A stretch of 11,248 nt of DNA from assembly GCA_900554095.1 (NCBI GenBank), contig USGC01000043.1, positions 1 to 11,248 of the forward strand. Direction: 5' to 3'. This document shows, piece after piece, positions 1 through 7,227 of this stretch. The DNA comes from an uncultured bacterium (GTDB taxonomy: Bacteria; Cyanobacteriota; Vampirovibrionia; Gastranaerophilales; Gastranaerophilaceae). Numbering within the stretch: position 1 is the stretch's first letter; each line of letters begins with the position of its first letter. Both the position numbers and the translations under genes were made by a program. The notes under the pieces are model-generated. The model was not told the origin of the DNA. It saw only the letters and a program-made list of their open reading frames with translations, and searched no databases.

Positions 1-1003
1 AGAAAAATAGCAGGCAGGCAAAACCAAGAAACAGGCAGAAAAAAATAACTTTCCGTAAAAGCTGCGGAAGAGCATGCTTTTTCTGAGTATCCGGCATACT
101 GGCAACTTCAGGGAGGAGCATTGTGGAGATGGAATTGGTGAGGGCAGATGGAAATAAAATGCAGGGAAGGGCAATTCCGGTCAAAATTCCGTAGGTGCTA
201 AGAGAAGCGGAAATACTCATTCCATACTTTTGCAGGGCAAGCGGAATGGAAATTGCTTCCAGACTCTGAAAAAGATTCAGAAGAACTCTGCTTGCGGTCA
301 GTGGAAGAGCAGAAAAAAGCAGGGCAGGAACAGCAGAAAGAGCCGGCTCCTGGCGTGAGGAGAAAGGCTGCCCGGCAGTTCTGAACGTATGGATGCAAAG
401 AAATGCGGCTGCAATTTCACCACCGACAATTCCGAGGACAGCAATTGCGACAGATGGTGTAAAAGCGGTATGAACACCGGCTATATAGAGGAGGATAACA
501 AAAAAGATCCGGACCAGCTGTTCAAATAATTGGGAGAGGGCAGGAAGCCGGATCTGCTTGAGCCCCAGAAAGTAACCACAGCTGCAACTGTGCAGAGCTG
601 CGAATGGAAGTGCATATGCTATCAGGGAGATGAGAGAGGCACAGCGGGGATCGCCAAGTATGACTGTGGCGAGAAAAACAGCATTTTTCTGCAACAGAAA
701 AAGACAGCAGATGGAAAGAAAAAGAGAACAAAGCAGTGCTGCTTTCAGGTAAGAATAAGTTTTTGCGGACTGCTTTTTTGCAGAAGAGGCGGCAACCAGG
801 CGCGCCAGAGCCGTCTCGATCCCTGCTGAAGCTGCGGCATAAGTAAGTGTGTAGACAGGGAAAATCAGCTGATACAGACCGATTTCTTCGGCAGGGAAAG
901 ATCTGCTGAGAAAAATACGGTAAAAAAATCCCATTACACGAGTGAGAATGCCGGTTACAGTAAGGATAAAAGTTCCTTTCAGGAGAAAATGTTTTTGTGA
1001 CAT
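1..1003 (-). CDS. SpoVB/MurJ-like polysaccharide flippase, N-terminal 334 residues (partial)
   Basis: An uninterrupted reading frame runs from an ATG at 1003 off the left edge. About 334 codons are visible, whereas SpoVB-type proteins are usually around 500-550 residues, so the C-terminal third is outside the window. The product is strongly hydrophobic with repeated membrane segments. It starts MSQKHFLLKGTFILT, followed by a GILTRVMGFFYRIFLS stretch typical of MOP-superfamily exporters (MVF/SpoVB/MurJ). The loop GYFLGLKQIRLPALSQLFEQ is a hallmark of the SpoVB branch. Family members flip lipid-linked polysaccharide or peptidoglycan precursors across the membrane; SpoVB acts in spore cortex synthesis. 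A GGAG ribosome binding site lies 5 nt before the ATG. The gene is divergent from the Rrf2 regulator. A SpoVB-type protein fits a Clostridia genome and contrasts with the KDO/LPS gene further right. The exact substrate cannot be read from the sequence. Confidence 0.82.
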   Translation of the reverse strand, partial: MSQKHFLLKGTFILTVTGILTRVMGFFYRIFLSRSFPAEEIGLYQLIFPVYTLTYAAASAGIETALARLVAASSAKKQSAKTYSYLKAALLCSLFLSICCLFLLQKNAVFLATVILGDPRCASLISLIAYALPFAALHSCSCGYFLGLKQIRLPALSQLFEQLVRIFFVILLYIAGVHTAFTPSVAIAVLGIVGGEIAAAFLCIHTFRTAGQPFSSRQEPALSAVPALLFSALPLTASRVLLNLFQSLEAISIPLALQKYGMSISASLSTYGILTGIALPCILFPSALTNSISTMLLPEVASMPDTQKKHALPQLLRKVIFFCLFLGFACLLFF

Positions 1004-1051
1004 AGCAGCTCCGAAGGCATTTTTGTTTTAAAATATATGCAAGAAACAGCC

Positions 1052-1080
1052 TTGACAGAACATAGCAGAGGTGATATCCT
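1052..1080 (+). promoter_or_regulatory. Sigma70/SigA-type promoter of the iscR-like/nifS operon
   Basis: A perfect -35 TTGACA (1052-1057) is followed after exactly 17 nt by TATCCT (1075-1080), a good -10 match. It points towards the Rrf2 regulator, whose start codon is 60 nt downstream of the -10. The strength of the -35 and the spacing make this the most convincing promoter on the left side. Confidence 0.7.
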
Positions 1081-1093
1081 CAGTTTGATAGAA

Positions 1094-1114
1094 ATCCTAG
1101 TAAAACAGTGGGAT
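1094..1114 (+). promoter_or_regulatory. Imperfect inverted repeat, candidate Rrf2/IscR operator
   Basis: ATCC at 1094-1097 and GGAT at 1111-1114 form the arms of a 21-nt imperfect palindrome with an A-rich centre (CTAGTAAAACAGTGG). It sits just downstream of the -10 element and upstream of the regulator gene. That position would let a bound dimer block transcription. Rrf2/IscR proteins commonly repress their own operon from such sites. The match to any specific published motif has not been checked. Confidence 0.4.
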
Positions 1115-1139
1115 ATAAAAATAAAGAGAAGGTGATGGA

Positions 1140-1583
1140 TTGAAGATCTCAACGAAGGGACGTTATGGTTTACGCGCCTTTATCGATCTTGCGTGTTATG
1201 GCGCAGAAGAACCAGTTTCCATCAGCAGTATATCAGCCAGGCAGGAGATCTCGGAACGATATCTGGAACAGCTCATGGCGAAGCTGAAAAAGGCAGGTCT
1301 TGTCAAGAGTATCCGTGGAGCGGGAGGAGGATATCGGCTGGCAAAGGATGCGGCAGAAGTTTCTGTTGGCGATGTACTCAGAGCACTTGAAGGAGACTTG
1401 GAACCTGCGACTTGTGCAGCACTTCATTCGGAAGACAGCTGTGAGATCCAGGGCAGCTGTATCACGAAATATGTCTGGAAGAAAGTCAATGAAAGCATGG
1501 CACAGACGGTAGACAGTATTATGATAAATACCCTTGTGGAAATGAATAAAGAAGTAAAGAAAGAAGGACAAAAAGATGAGTAA
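1140..1583 (+). CDS. iscR: Rrf2 family transcriptional regulator, IscR-like, Fe-S cluster binding
   Basis: The 147-residue product has the standard Rrf2 layout. An N-terminal winged helix-turn-helix covers roughly residues 1-80 (MKISTKGRYGLRA, then the recognition region SERYLEQLMAKLKKAGLV and the wing SIRGAGGGYRL). A dimerisation helix follows. Three cysteines sit where IscR binds its [2Fe-2S] cluster: C92, C101 and C107 (spacing C-x8-C-x5-C; E. coli IscR has C-x5-C-x5-C). The start is a TTG, preceded by AGAAGGTGA with about 5 nt spacing. The nearby ATG at 1135 is out because it reads ATG GAT TGA. The gene overlaps nifS by 8 nt (ATGAGTAA), so the two are translationally coupled. By family knowledge the holo form represses Fe-S assembly genes when cluster supply is adequate. 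The function is secure at family level; IscR versus another cysteine-metabolism Rrf2 member is inferred from the cysteines and the neighbour. Confidence 0.88.
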   Translation: MKISTKGRYGLRAFIDLACYGAEEPVSISSISARQEISERYLEQLMAKLKKAGLVKSIRGAGGGYRLAKDAAEVSVGDVLRALEGDLEPATCAALHSEDSCEIQGSCITKYVWKKVNESMAQTVDSIMINTLVEMNKEVKKEGQKDE

Positions 1584-2202
1584 GTTAATTTATTTGGATA
1601 ACGCAGCAACAACAAAAACTGCACCGGAAGTTCTGGAAGCAATGCTGCCATATTTTACAGAGCAGTACGGCAATCCGTCTGCGATCTACAGCTTCGCATC
1701 CCATAACAAAGATGTTGTGGCAGAACAGAGAGAAAGAATCGCAAACGCACTTGGCGCAAAGAGCAACGAGATTTATTTTACGGCCGGCGGATCAGAGTCT
1801 GACAACTGGGCACTCAAAGCAACCGCAGAGGCTTATCAGAATAAAGGAAAACATATTATCACAACCAAGATCGAACATCATGCGATCCTGCATACAGCAG
1901 CTTATCTGGAAGAACGCGGATTTGAAGTGACTTATCTTGATGTGGATGAATACGGAAAAGTAAATCCGGCAGATGTGGAAGCAGCAATCCGCCCGGATAC
2001 CATCCTGATCTCTGTAATGTATGCAAACAACGAGATCGGAACGATTGAACCGATCAAAGAGATCGGTGAGATCGCCCACAAACATGGTATTCTGTTCCAC
2101 ACAGACGCCGTACAGGCTTTCGGACAGGTTCCGATCAATGTAGATGAATGTCATATTGATATGTTAAGTGCCAGCGGACACAAGCTGAACGGACCAAAAT
2201 GA
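1576..2202 (+). CDS. nifS: Cysteine desulfurase NifS/IscS, PLP-domain half ending at a premature TGA
   Basis: The product begins MSKLIYLDNAATTKTAPEVL, the canonical start of group I cysteine desulfurases (class V aminotransferase fold). It continues through GNPSAIYSF, YFTAGGSESDNWAL, the PLP-stacking histidine region (TTKIEHHAILH), NNEIGTIEPI and HTDAVQAFGQ. The PLP-binding lysine is K203 in SGHKLNGPK. The frame then stops at TGA (2200-2202), exactly where the family has glycine in GPKG. A single G-to-T change (GGA to TGA) explains the stop, and the same frame continues with IGFLYIRKG. The enzyme would take sulfur from cysteine onto a cysteine persulfide for Fe-S assembly. This half alone lacks the catalytic cysteine and should be inactive. 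GAAGGA upstream of the ATG is the ribosome binding site, inside the regulator gene. The cause may be a sequencing error, a strain mutation or pseudogenisation. Confidence 0.85.
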   Translation: MSKLIYLDNAATTKTAPEVLEAMLPYFTEQYGNPSAIYSFASHNKDVVAEQRERIANALGAKSNEIYFTAGGSESDNWALKATAEAYQNKGKHIITTKIEHHAILHTAAYLEERGFEVTYLDVDEYGKVNPADVEAAIRPDTILISVMYANNEIGTIEPIKEIGEIAHKHGILFHTDAVQAFGQVPINVDECHIDMLSASGHKLNGPK

Positions 2203-2676
2203 ATCGGATTCCTCTATATCAGAAAAGGCGTGAAGATCCGTTCTTTCGTTCATGGTGGGGCACAGGAAAGAAAACGTCGTGCAGGTACAGAAAATGTTCC
2301 GGGTATTGTTGGAATCGGTACAGCAACAAAACGTGCTATTGCTACGATGGAAGAACGTACAGCAAAAGAGCGCGAGATGAGAGATTATCTGATCAAACGT
2401 GTAACAGAAGAGGTTCCATTTACCAGAGTTAACGGTTCCAGAACCAATCGTCTGCCAAACAACGTAAACTTTGCATTCCAGTTTATCGAAGGCGAGTCTT
2501 TACTGATCAAGTTAGACATGGCAGGTATCTGCGGTTCCAGCGGTTCTGCATGTACTTCCGGATCCTTAGATCCATCTCATGTACTGTTAGCCATCGGTCT
2601 GCCTCATGAGATCGCACATGGTTCCCTGCGACTGACCCTTGGTGCAGATACCACAAAAGAAGATATGGATACAACC

Positions 2677-2715
2677 ATAGAAGCAATCAAAGAAATTGTA
2701 CAGAAAGTTGTTGAT
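2677..2715. other. Apparent junction between two genomes (nifS to gatB)
   Basis: Left of this stretch the coding style and gene set are Clostridia-like. To the right all genes are AT-rich and of Gram-negative or Vampirovibrionia type. The residues IEAIKEIVQKVV encoded here would fit both the NifS C-terminal helix and the segment just before the GatB tail. A short shared k-mer could therefore have bridged the two. The exact breakpoint cannot be placed more finely by eye. Confidence 0.65.
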
Positions 2716-2856
2716 ACTAATCCAAATCAAGCAGAGGCTTATCGAGGCGGTAAAGTACAGCTTTTGGGCTTCTTTGTTGGCCAGGTTATGAAAGAAACCA
2801 AGGGCCGCGCTAATCCGAAAACTGTTAATGAGTTATTAAAAGAAATTTTAGGATAA
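2713..2856 (+). pseudogene. gatB: GatB C-terminal tail fragment (last ~47 residues)
   Basis: Conserved GatB tail landmarks are intact and in order: NPNQAEAYRGGK, GFFVGQVMKETKGRANP and VNELLKEIL, ending at TAA 2854-2856. GatB is about 470-490 residues, so only the extreme C-terminus is present. No GatB catalytic region lies upstream; instead the frame runs into cysteine desulfurase. The following SIS gene starts 1 nt after the stop codon, so in the source genome gatB and the SIS gene were probably cotranscribed. Codon use here already looks like the AT-rich genes to the right. Confidence 0.78.
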
Positions 2857-2857
2857 A

Positions 2858-3919
2858 ATGATGTTTTTTCAAAAAAATGAAAAGTCTTCAATGGAAACGG
2901 AGATTTTTGAACAGCCTCAAATTATTGAACATCTTATAAAAACTTACATTGACGCAAACAATGATATCAATATTGATGTGCCCAAAGACATTGAAAAAAT
3001 TGTTTTTGTTGCAAGCGGTTCATCATATAACAGCGCAAGGTTTGCGGCAGATTTGTTCGGTGATATTGCCTCCATTGAAGCCCGCGCTATGTATTCAAGC
3101 GAATTTCTTTTGAAATCAGCCGTTCCGCATGATAAAAATCTTTTGTATGTATTTATTACCCAGTCCGGTGAAACCTCAGATACAAACAAGGCGCTTGCCA
3201 GAGCCAAAGAATTCGGAGTTTTGACACTTTGTGTTACAAACAAGGTTAACTCTACTATCTGGCAGGCTTCGGATTATAAAATGGACTGCCACGCAGGTGA
3301 GGAAAAAAGTATTGCTGCAACAAAATCTTTCACTGCCCAAATGTTTTGTTTGACCGTGCTTGCTCTCAAGTATGCGTGTTTAAAAGGAATTGATATAAAA
3401 CATTATGTCGATGAAATAAAGTCTATTCCTGAAAATATGCAAAATGCTTTTGAAATTTTGCCGGAAATTAAGGTTTTCGCTAAATTCATCACAAAATTTA
3501 AAAATGTCATTGTTACAGCAGATGGAATTTCATATTCATTAGCAAGAGAAGAAGCTCTGAAAATCAAAGAAACTTCTTTTTTAAATGTGTCTGCTAATAT
3601 TCTGGGTGAATTCATGCACGGGCACGTGGCTGTTTTGAATAACAAAGCTGTATTGATTTATTTGACTATTAATAATCTTGGATTTACGGCAATCAAAAAC
3701 TTAAATAAAATCAAGAATGATTATAATCCGCCTATTTGTATAATAGGTAATCCAAATGATAAAGTAGATGCGAATTTCGAGTTAAATATAAACTGTGAAA
3801 GCGAAATAGTTAAAGCATTTGTTATTTCAGTTATTATACAATTGCTGGCACTTGAGAGTGCGAAATTCTTGAACAGAAATGTTGATAAACCACATGGATT
3901 AAACAAGGTGGTTGTTTAA
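2858..3919 (+). CDS. SIS-domain sugar isomerase (GlmS C-terminal-like, no glutaminase domain)
   Basis: The 353-residue protein matches the isomerase half of GlmS. METEIFEQPQIIEHLI lies near the N-terminus, a first SIS domain covers roughly residues 45-175 (VASGSSYNSA, TQSGETSDT at 101-109, AATKSFTAQ), and a second SIS domain covers about 205-340. Catalytic positions known from GlmS are retained: the Glu in ALKIKE, the His in GEFMHG and the C-terminal Lys in KPHGLNK. The N-terminal Cys glutamine-amidotransferase domain is absent. It should therefore act as an amino-sugar-phosphate isomerase or deaminase (NagB-II/AgaS/FrlB-like) rather than make glucosamine-6-P from glutamine; the substrate is not readable. 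ATGs at 2858 and 2861 are both possible. AGGA at 2850-2853 is 4 nt from the first and 7 nt from the second, which favours 2861. It is coupled to the GatB tail and may be cotranscribed with the glycosyltransferase. Confidence 0.85.
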   Translation: MMFFQKNEKSSMETEIFEQPQIIEHLIKTYIDANNDINIDVPKDIEKIVFVASGSSYNSARFAADLFGDIASIEARAMYSSEFLLKSAVPHDKNLLYVFITQSGETSDTNKALARAKEFGVLTLCVTNKVNSTIWQASDYKMDCHAGEEKSIAATKSFTAQMFCLTVLALKYACLKGIDIKHYVDEIKSIPENMQNAFEILPEIKVFAKFITKFKNVIVTADGISYSLAREEALKIKETSFLNVSANILGEFMHGHVAVLNNKAVLIYLTINNLGFTAIKNLNKIKNDYNPPICIIGNPNDKVDANFELNINCESEIVKAFVISVIIQLLALESAKFLNRNVDKPHGLNKVVV

Positions 3920-3954
3920 AAAAAATTAGAAATAAAAAAGTTGAAAGAGGAGAT

Positions 3955-5538
3955 ATGAAGGGATTTTTGAAAAAGCATGCAGTGATTCTTTTATCAATTG
4001 TAGTATTTATTTTTGCATTTGGGCTGCGGTGCTACTATTTAACCCAGAAAGCCTCTTTTTTCGCTGATGAAATGGCCGGATACAATATCTCGACATTGAA
4101 TAATATGGGCTATAAAATAGGTTACGGGTATAGTTCTGTTTACAGCGGGCAAGATTTAATGGAAATGAATTTTGCAAAAGTAAATTCATACTCGCAGTGG
4201 TTTAGAAATGCAAAAAGACTTTATATTGATAATAACGGCGACAATCCGCATACTAATTTTTATCATACACTATATTCTTTGGCTGTTGTTGATAAGGGAT
4301 ATTATTATGAATACAAAGATCTTGTTAAACATCTGGGCGTCTTAAATTTAACCCTGTTTACAATGTCATTTTGGCTTTTGTATCTTGTGTTGCGGCGGTT
4401 GTTTAAAGATAATAAAATGTATATACCATTAGGTCTGGCCGTTGCTTTTTTTAATACAGGTTCAATATCAAATACAATATTTTTCAGAGATTATCAGCTT
4501 CAAGAAACATGTTTTATCTTTTTGCTTTACGCTTATGTAAGGTTTTACCAGTCAATTGAAAATAATGAGAATTACGGTTTAATAAAAAATTCTTTGATTT
4601 TAACAATAGCAAATACTTTAGCTTTTTTATCCGGTTATTTTTCTGTTATTTATGTCGGGCTTATCACTTTAAGCCTTATGATTTTGGCCAAAAAACATAA
4701 AAATAAAAAAAGTTTGCTTGTTGTCGTTAGCTGCGCAATAGCAGGATTTATCCTGACACTGTTATGCTATCATGGGTATTTTACTGTAACAGAATCCGGG
4801 CGGGCCGCAGAAGCCCAAGCTCTTATGCTGGGGGAAGGTTTAATTAGAAATACTTGGTATTCGGCGGCAAAACTCTTAATAATAATATTTAATTATCTTT
4901 TTTATGTTCCGGTTGTACTGCTTGGGGCGTTTCTTCTATTTAAGCGTTCAAAGCAGGGCAGTGCGATGCTGAATTCTATTTTAATAACATCTGTACTTTG
5001 GCTTTTAGCTATAACTTATCTGATGCCGTTTAAGGTTTTGCGTTATGTCGTGCCGATATTCCCGGCTTTAAGCATTGCAATTCCATATTTGGCATCACTT
5101 CTAAAAGACAATTATAAAAAGATAGCAATAGCCGGATTTTTATTCTTATATATTTCAAGCGCGGTGTTCGCATCAAGGAATGATTACGCTGTATATGGTT
5201 TAAGCAAGTTCAGCTTGGTTAAAGGCAATGTTGAAAATACATATCAAAGCTTTGAACCTTTGAATAAAAAAATTGCCGAAAGAAAAATTCCTGTCTTGAT
5301 GTATGTAAGACACAATCATTCTTACATGTACTCACAGCTTTTCACTAACCCGGCAAGAGATGTTTTGTTTAAATTTGTCAAGGATAATTATACAACAAGA
5401 CCTCATTTCAAGAGATTTTATTTTGTATGTTTTGACCAATCCTTGCCGCCTGCGTTCGAGATAATTGAGCAGGAGGGATTCAAGGTTATTGATACGTTCA
5501 AAATAAATGATTATACAATATTTGAGCTTGAAGACTAG
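3955..5538 (+). CDS. Polytopic membrane glycosyltransferase, GT-C fold (GT39/ArnT-like)
   Basis: The 527-residue protein has an N-terminal membrane helix (about residues 9-27) and then a long extracytoplasmic loop with an acidic FFADEMAGYN motif. Asp-Glu in this first loop is the usual catalytic or metal site of GT-C enzymes. The later segment NPHTNFYHTLYSL resembles the second conserved loop of PMT/ArnT-like proteins. Around ten further hydrophobic segments run to about residue 410, followed by a soluble C-terminal region of about 115 residues. Such enzymes transfer sugars from polyprenyl-phosphate donors to lipids, glycans or proteins on the outer face of the membrane. Acceptor and donor cannot be told. 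AGAGGAGA lies close upstream with only 2 nt between AGGAG and the ATG, which is tight. The gene ends 1 nt short of the convergent pheS stop, with no room for a separate terminator. Confidence 0.75.
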   Translation: MKGFLKKHAVILLSIVVFIFAFGLRCYYLTQKASFFADEMAGYNISTLNNMGYKIGYGYSSVYSGQDLMEMNFAKVNSYSQWFRNAKRLYIDNNGDNPHTNFYHTLYSLAVVDKGYYYEYKDLVKHLGVLNLTLFTMSFWLLYLVLRRLFKDNKMYIPLGLAVAFFNTGSISNTIFFRDYQLQETCFIFLLYAYVRFYQSIENNENYGLIKNSLILTIANTLAFLSGYFSVIYVGLITLSLMILAKKHKNKKSLLVVVSCAIAGFILTLLCYHGYFTVTESGRAAEAQALMLGEGLIRNTWYSAAKLLIIIFNYLFYVPVVLLGAFLLFKRSKQGSAMLNSILITSVLWLLAITYLMPFKVLRYVVPIFPALSIAIPYLASLLKDNYKKIAIAGFLFLYISSAVFASRNDYAVYGLSKFSLVKGNVENTYQSFEPLNKKIAERKIPVLMYVRHNHSYMYSQLFTNPARDVLFKFVKDNYTTRPHFKRFYFVCFDQSLPPAFEIIEQEGFKVIDTFKINDYTIFELED

Positions 5539-5539
5539 A

Positions 5540-6574
5540 CTAGAATTGTTCTAAAAATCTCACATCGTTGTTAAAGAACAATCTAATGTCATCAATTGCA
5601 TATTTAAGCATAGACAATCTTTCGACACCCATGCCGAACGCAAAACCTGAATATACATCAGGGTCAATTCCAACGTTTTTCAATACATTTGGATCAACCA
5701 TTCCTGCGCCTAAGATTTCAAGCCAGCCAGTGCCGGAGCATATTTTACAGCCTTTGCCTTCGCACATAATACATTGAACGTCTATTTCAGCAGAAGGTTC
5801 TGTGAATGGGAAAAAGCTGTTTCTAAATCTTGTCGGGCGGCTTGCGCCAAAGTAAATTCGTATAAACTCGTTTAATACGCCTTTCAAATCCCCAAAAGTT
5901 ATATCTTTATCAACATAAAGCCCTTCAATTTGGTGGAAGAAATTATTTTTTCTGGCGTTAACGTTTTCATTTCTGTAAACCCTGCCAGGTGCTATAACAC
6001 GGATTGGCGGATTTTTACCTTCCATTGCTCTTATTTGGGAGTTCGATGTTTGGCTTCTTAAAATAACATTTGGAGCATGTTTTACGTAAAAAGTGTCCTG
6101 CATATCTTTAGCCGGGTGATCAGGCGGAAAGTTAAGCATATCAAAGTTATAATATTCAGTTTCAACTTCCGGAGAATGCTCATTGTCCACAACAGAAAAT
6201 CCGAGGCTTTGAAAGATTGAAACAATTTCAGTTGTTGTTGCAGTAATCGGGTGAACTTTCCCGCGAGGAGTGTATTTACCGGGTAAAGTCAGGTCAATTC
6301 TTTCTTTATGAAGTTTTTCATTAAGCTCTTTTTTATAAAATTCGCTGTGTTTTTCTTTCAATGCATTTTCAAGTTTTTGCGTAATTTCATTTGCAAGAGC
6401 GCCGACTGTTCTTTTATCTTCGTCAGACAAGTCTTTCAAGCCTTTTTTAATGGCGTTGAATTCACCTTTTCTACTCAAATATTTAGCTCTAATTTCTTCA
6501 ATATCGTTGATAGATTGAGCTTTTGACAAATCGTTTGCCGCGTTTTCGTATATTTTGTTAAGTTGATCTTTCAT
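5540..6574 (-). CDS. pheS: Phenylalanyl-tRNA synthetase alpha subunit
   Basis: The 344-residue length and motifs are those of bacterial PheS, a class II aminoacyl-tRNA synthetase that works as an alpha2-beta2 tetramer with PheT to charge tRNA-Phe. The N-terminal coiled-coil region (about residues 1-100) contains LSRKGEFNAIKKGLKDL. Then come HPITATTTEIVSIFQSLGF, VETEYYNFDMLNFPPDHPA, motif 2 (NSFFPFTEPSAEIDV) and motif 3 (GFAFGMGVERLSML, about 310-323). Four cysteines at about 268, 271, 276 and 279 form a CxxC-x4-CxxC knuckle before GTGWLEILG, as found in many Gram-positive and cyanobacterial PheS proteins. GGAGGG lies 5 nt before the ATG, a strong ribosome binding site. It is the last gene of a kdsA-hydrolase-pheS operon. 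pheT, often adjacent, is not in the window, so the partner must be encoded elsewhere. Confidence 0.96.
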   Translation of the reverse strand: MKDQLNKIYENAANDLSKAQSINDIEEIRAKYLSRKGEFNAIKKGLKDLSDEDKRTVGALANEITQKLENALKEKHSEFYKKELNEKLHKERIDLTLPGKYTPRGKVHPITATTTEIVSIFQSLGFSVVDNEHSPEVETEYYNFDMLNFPPDHPAKDMQDTFYVKHAPNVILRSQTSNSQIRAMEGKNPPIRVIAPGRVYRNENVNARKNNFFHQIEGLYVDKDITFGDLKGVLNEFIRIYFGASRPTRFRNSFFPFTEPSAEIDVQCIMCEGKGCKICSGTGWLEILGAGMVDPNVLKNVGIDPDVYSGFAFGMGVERLSMLKYAIDDIRLFFNNDVRFLEQF

Positions 6575-6606
6575 ATTACCCTCCGCTGACTTTTGCAGCA
6601 GTCAAA

Positions 6607-7224
6607 TTATATTATTTCGTTGTACTTTTTTTCGTAACCTATTGTGGTAATCTCGTTGTGGCCGGGAAAAACTTCCGTATTGTCATCGAGTTTGAAAAGA
6701 ACATCTTTTATGCTTGTTTTCAAACTTTCAAAACTTCCGCCCGGCAAGTCTGTTCTGCCAACATAGTCTCTAAACAGAGTATCGCCGGAAAATAGTTTTC
6801 CGTCAACAAGATAGCAAACTCCGCCTTCAGTGTGGCCTGGGGTCGGAATTACTTTAATTTTTATATCACCTATTGATAAATCACTGTTTTCATCAACAAA
6901 TTCATCGTAAGACGGGTTTTCATCAATGGAAAATCCGAAAGTTGCAATAATACTTTTTGTCATATCCATTTGAGAAACATCTTTTTTATGGATTAAAACT
7001 TTGGCACCCAATTCTTTTTTCATGTCATTCACACCCATAACATGGTCGAAATGACCGTGAGTTAAAAGAATATATTTAACTTGAGCATTCAAATTTTTGA
7101 TATCATCCAGAAGTTTTTGACTTTTTTCAGAGCAGTCAATTAAAACGGCTTCTTTAGATTTTTCATCCATGACCAAATAATTATTAGCGCTTATGGGTCC
7201 GAGAACGTATTGTTTTATAATCAT
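6607..7224 (-). CDS. MBL-fold metallo-hydrolase, glyoxalase II-like
   Basis: The 205-residue protein carries the complete binuclear metal set of the metallo-beta-lactamase fold: THGHFDH (H56, H58, D60, H61), GHT (H131), SGDTLF (D148) and FPGHNE (H189). Its small size and the GRTDLPGG segment match the short glyoxalase II-like/YcbL group, which hydrolyses thioesters such as S-lactoylglutathione or related compounds; many members have unknown substrates. No signal peptide is visible, so it should be cytosolic. The start codon lies 3 nt after the kdsA stop, so it is almost certainly translated from the same mRNA. Its own ribosome binding site (AGAAAGTAG) is weak, which suggests coupling. pheS follows after a 32-nt gap. 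Confidence 0.88.
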   Translation of the reverse strand: MIIKQYVLGPISANNYLVMDEKSKEAVLIDCSEKSQKLLDDIKNLNAQVKYILLTHGHFDHVMGVNDMKKELGAKVLIHKKDVSQMDMTKSIIATFGFSIDENPSYDEFVDENSDLSIGDIKIKVIPTPGHTEGGVCYLVDGKLFSGDTLFRDYVGRTDLPGGSFESLKTSIKDVLFKLDDNTEVFPGHNEITTIGYEKKYNEII

Positions 7225-7227
7225 TTG

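Larger units (their letters stand above)
2230..2856 (+). pseudogene. NifS C-terminal half fused in frame to the GatB C-terminal tail (chimeric ORF)
   Basis: This is the same frame as the upstream nifS half, read past the TGA. A GTG at 2230 could nominally start it, but homology begins at 2203. It carries the rest of the desulfurase: SFVHGGAQERKRRAGTENV, then the catalytic cysteine loop SSGSACTSGSLDPSHV (the Cys codon is 2551-2553, residue 326 of the complete frame), and the terminal HGSLRLTLG segment. After TTIEAIKEIV the protein stops resembling NifS. From about 2713 it reads DTNPNQAEAYRGGK and LLGFFVGQVMKETKGRANP. This is the C-terminal tRNA-interacting tail of GatB, the Asp/Glu-tRNA amidotransferase subunit B, closest in style to cyanobacterial GatB. 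The GatB part lacks the catalytic cradle and about nine tenths of the protein. I read it as two genes from two genomes joined within a short similar stretch. Confidence 0.75.

Noticed and set aside
530..829. Plus-strand ORF of 99 codons within the left end
   Set aside because: It is antisense to the continuous SpoVB-like frame, has no recognisable protein features and no convincing start signal, so it is a shadow ORF.
2200..2202. TGA read as glycine (Gracilibacteria-type code) or as selenocysteine
   Set aside because: Gly is expected here, which superficially suits the Gly code. However, the other conserved glycines of this gene use normal codons, no other in-frame TGA is seen in the neighbouring genes, and TGA appears inside the out-of-frame ATG GAT TGA. 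Selenocysteine does not fit a glycine position and no hairpin stands out downstream. A point change is simpler.
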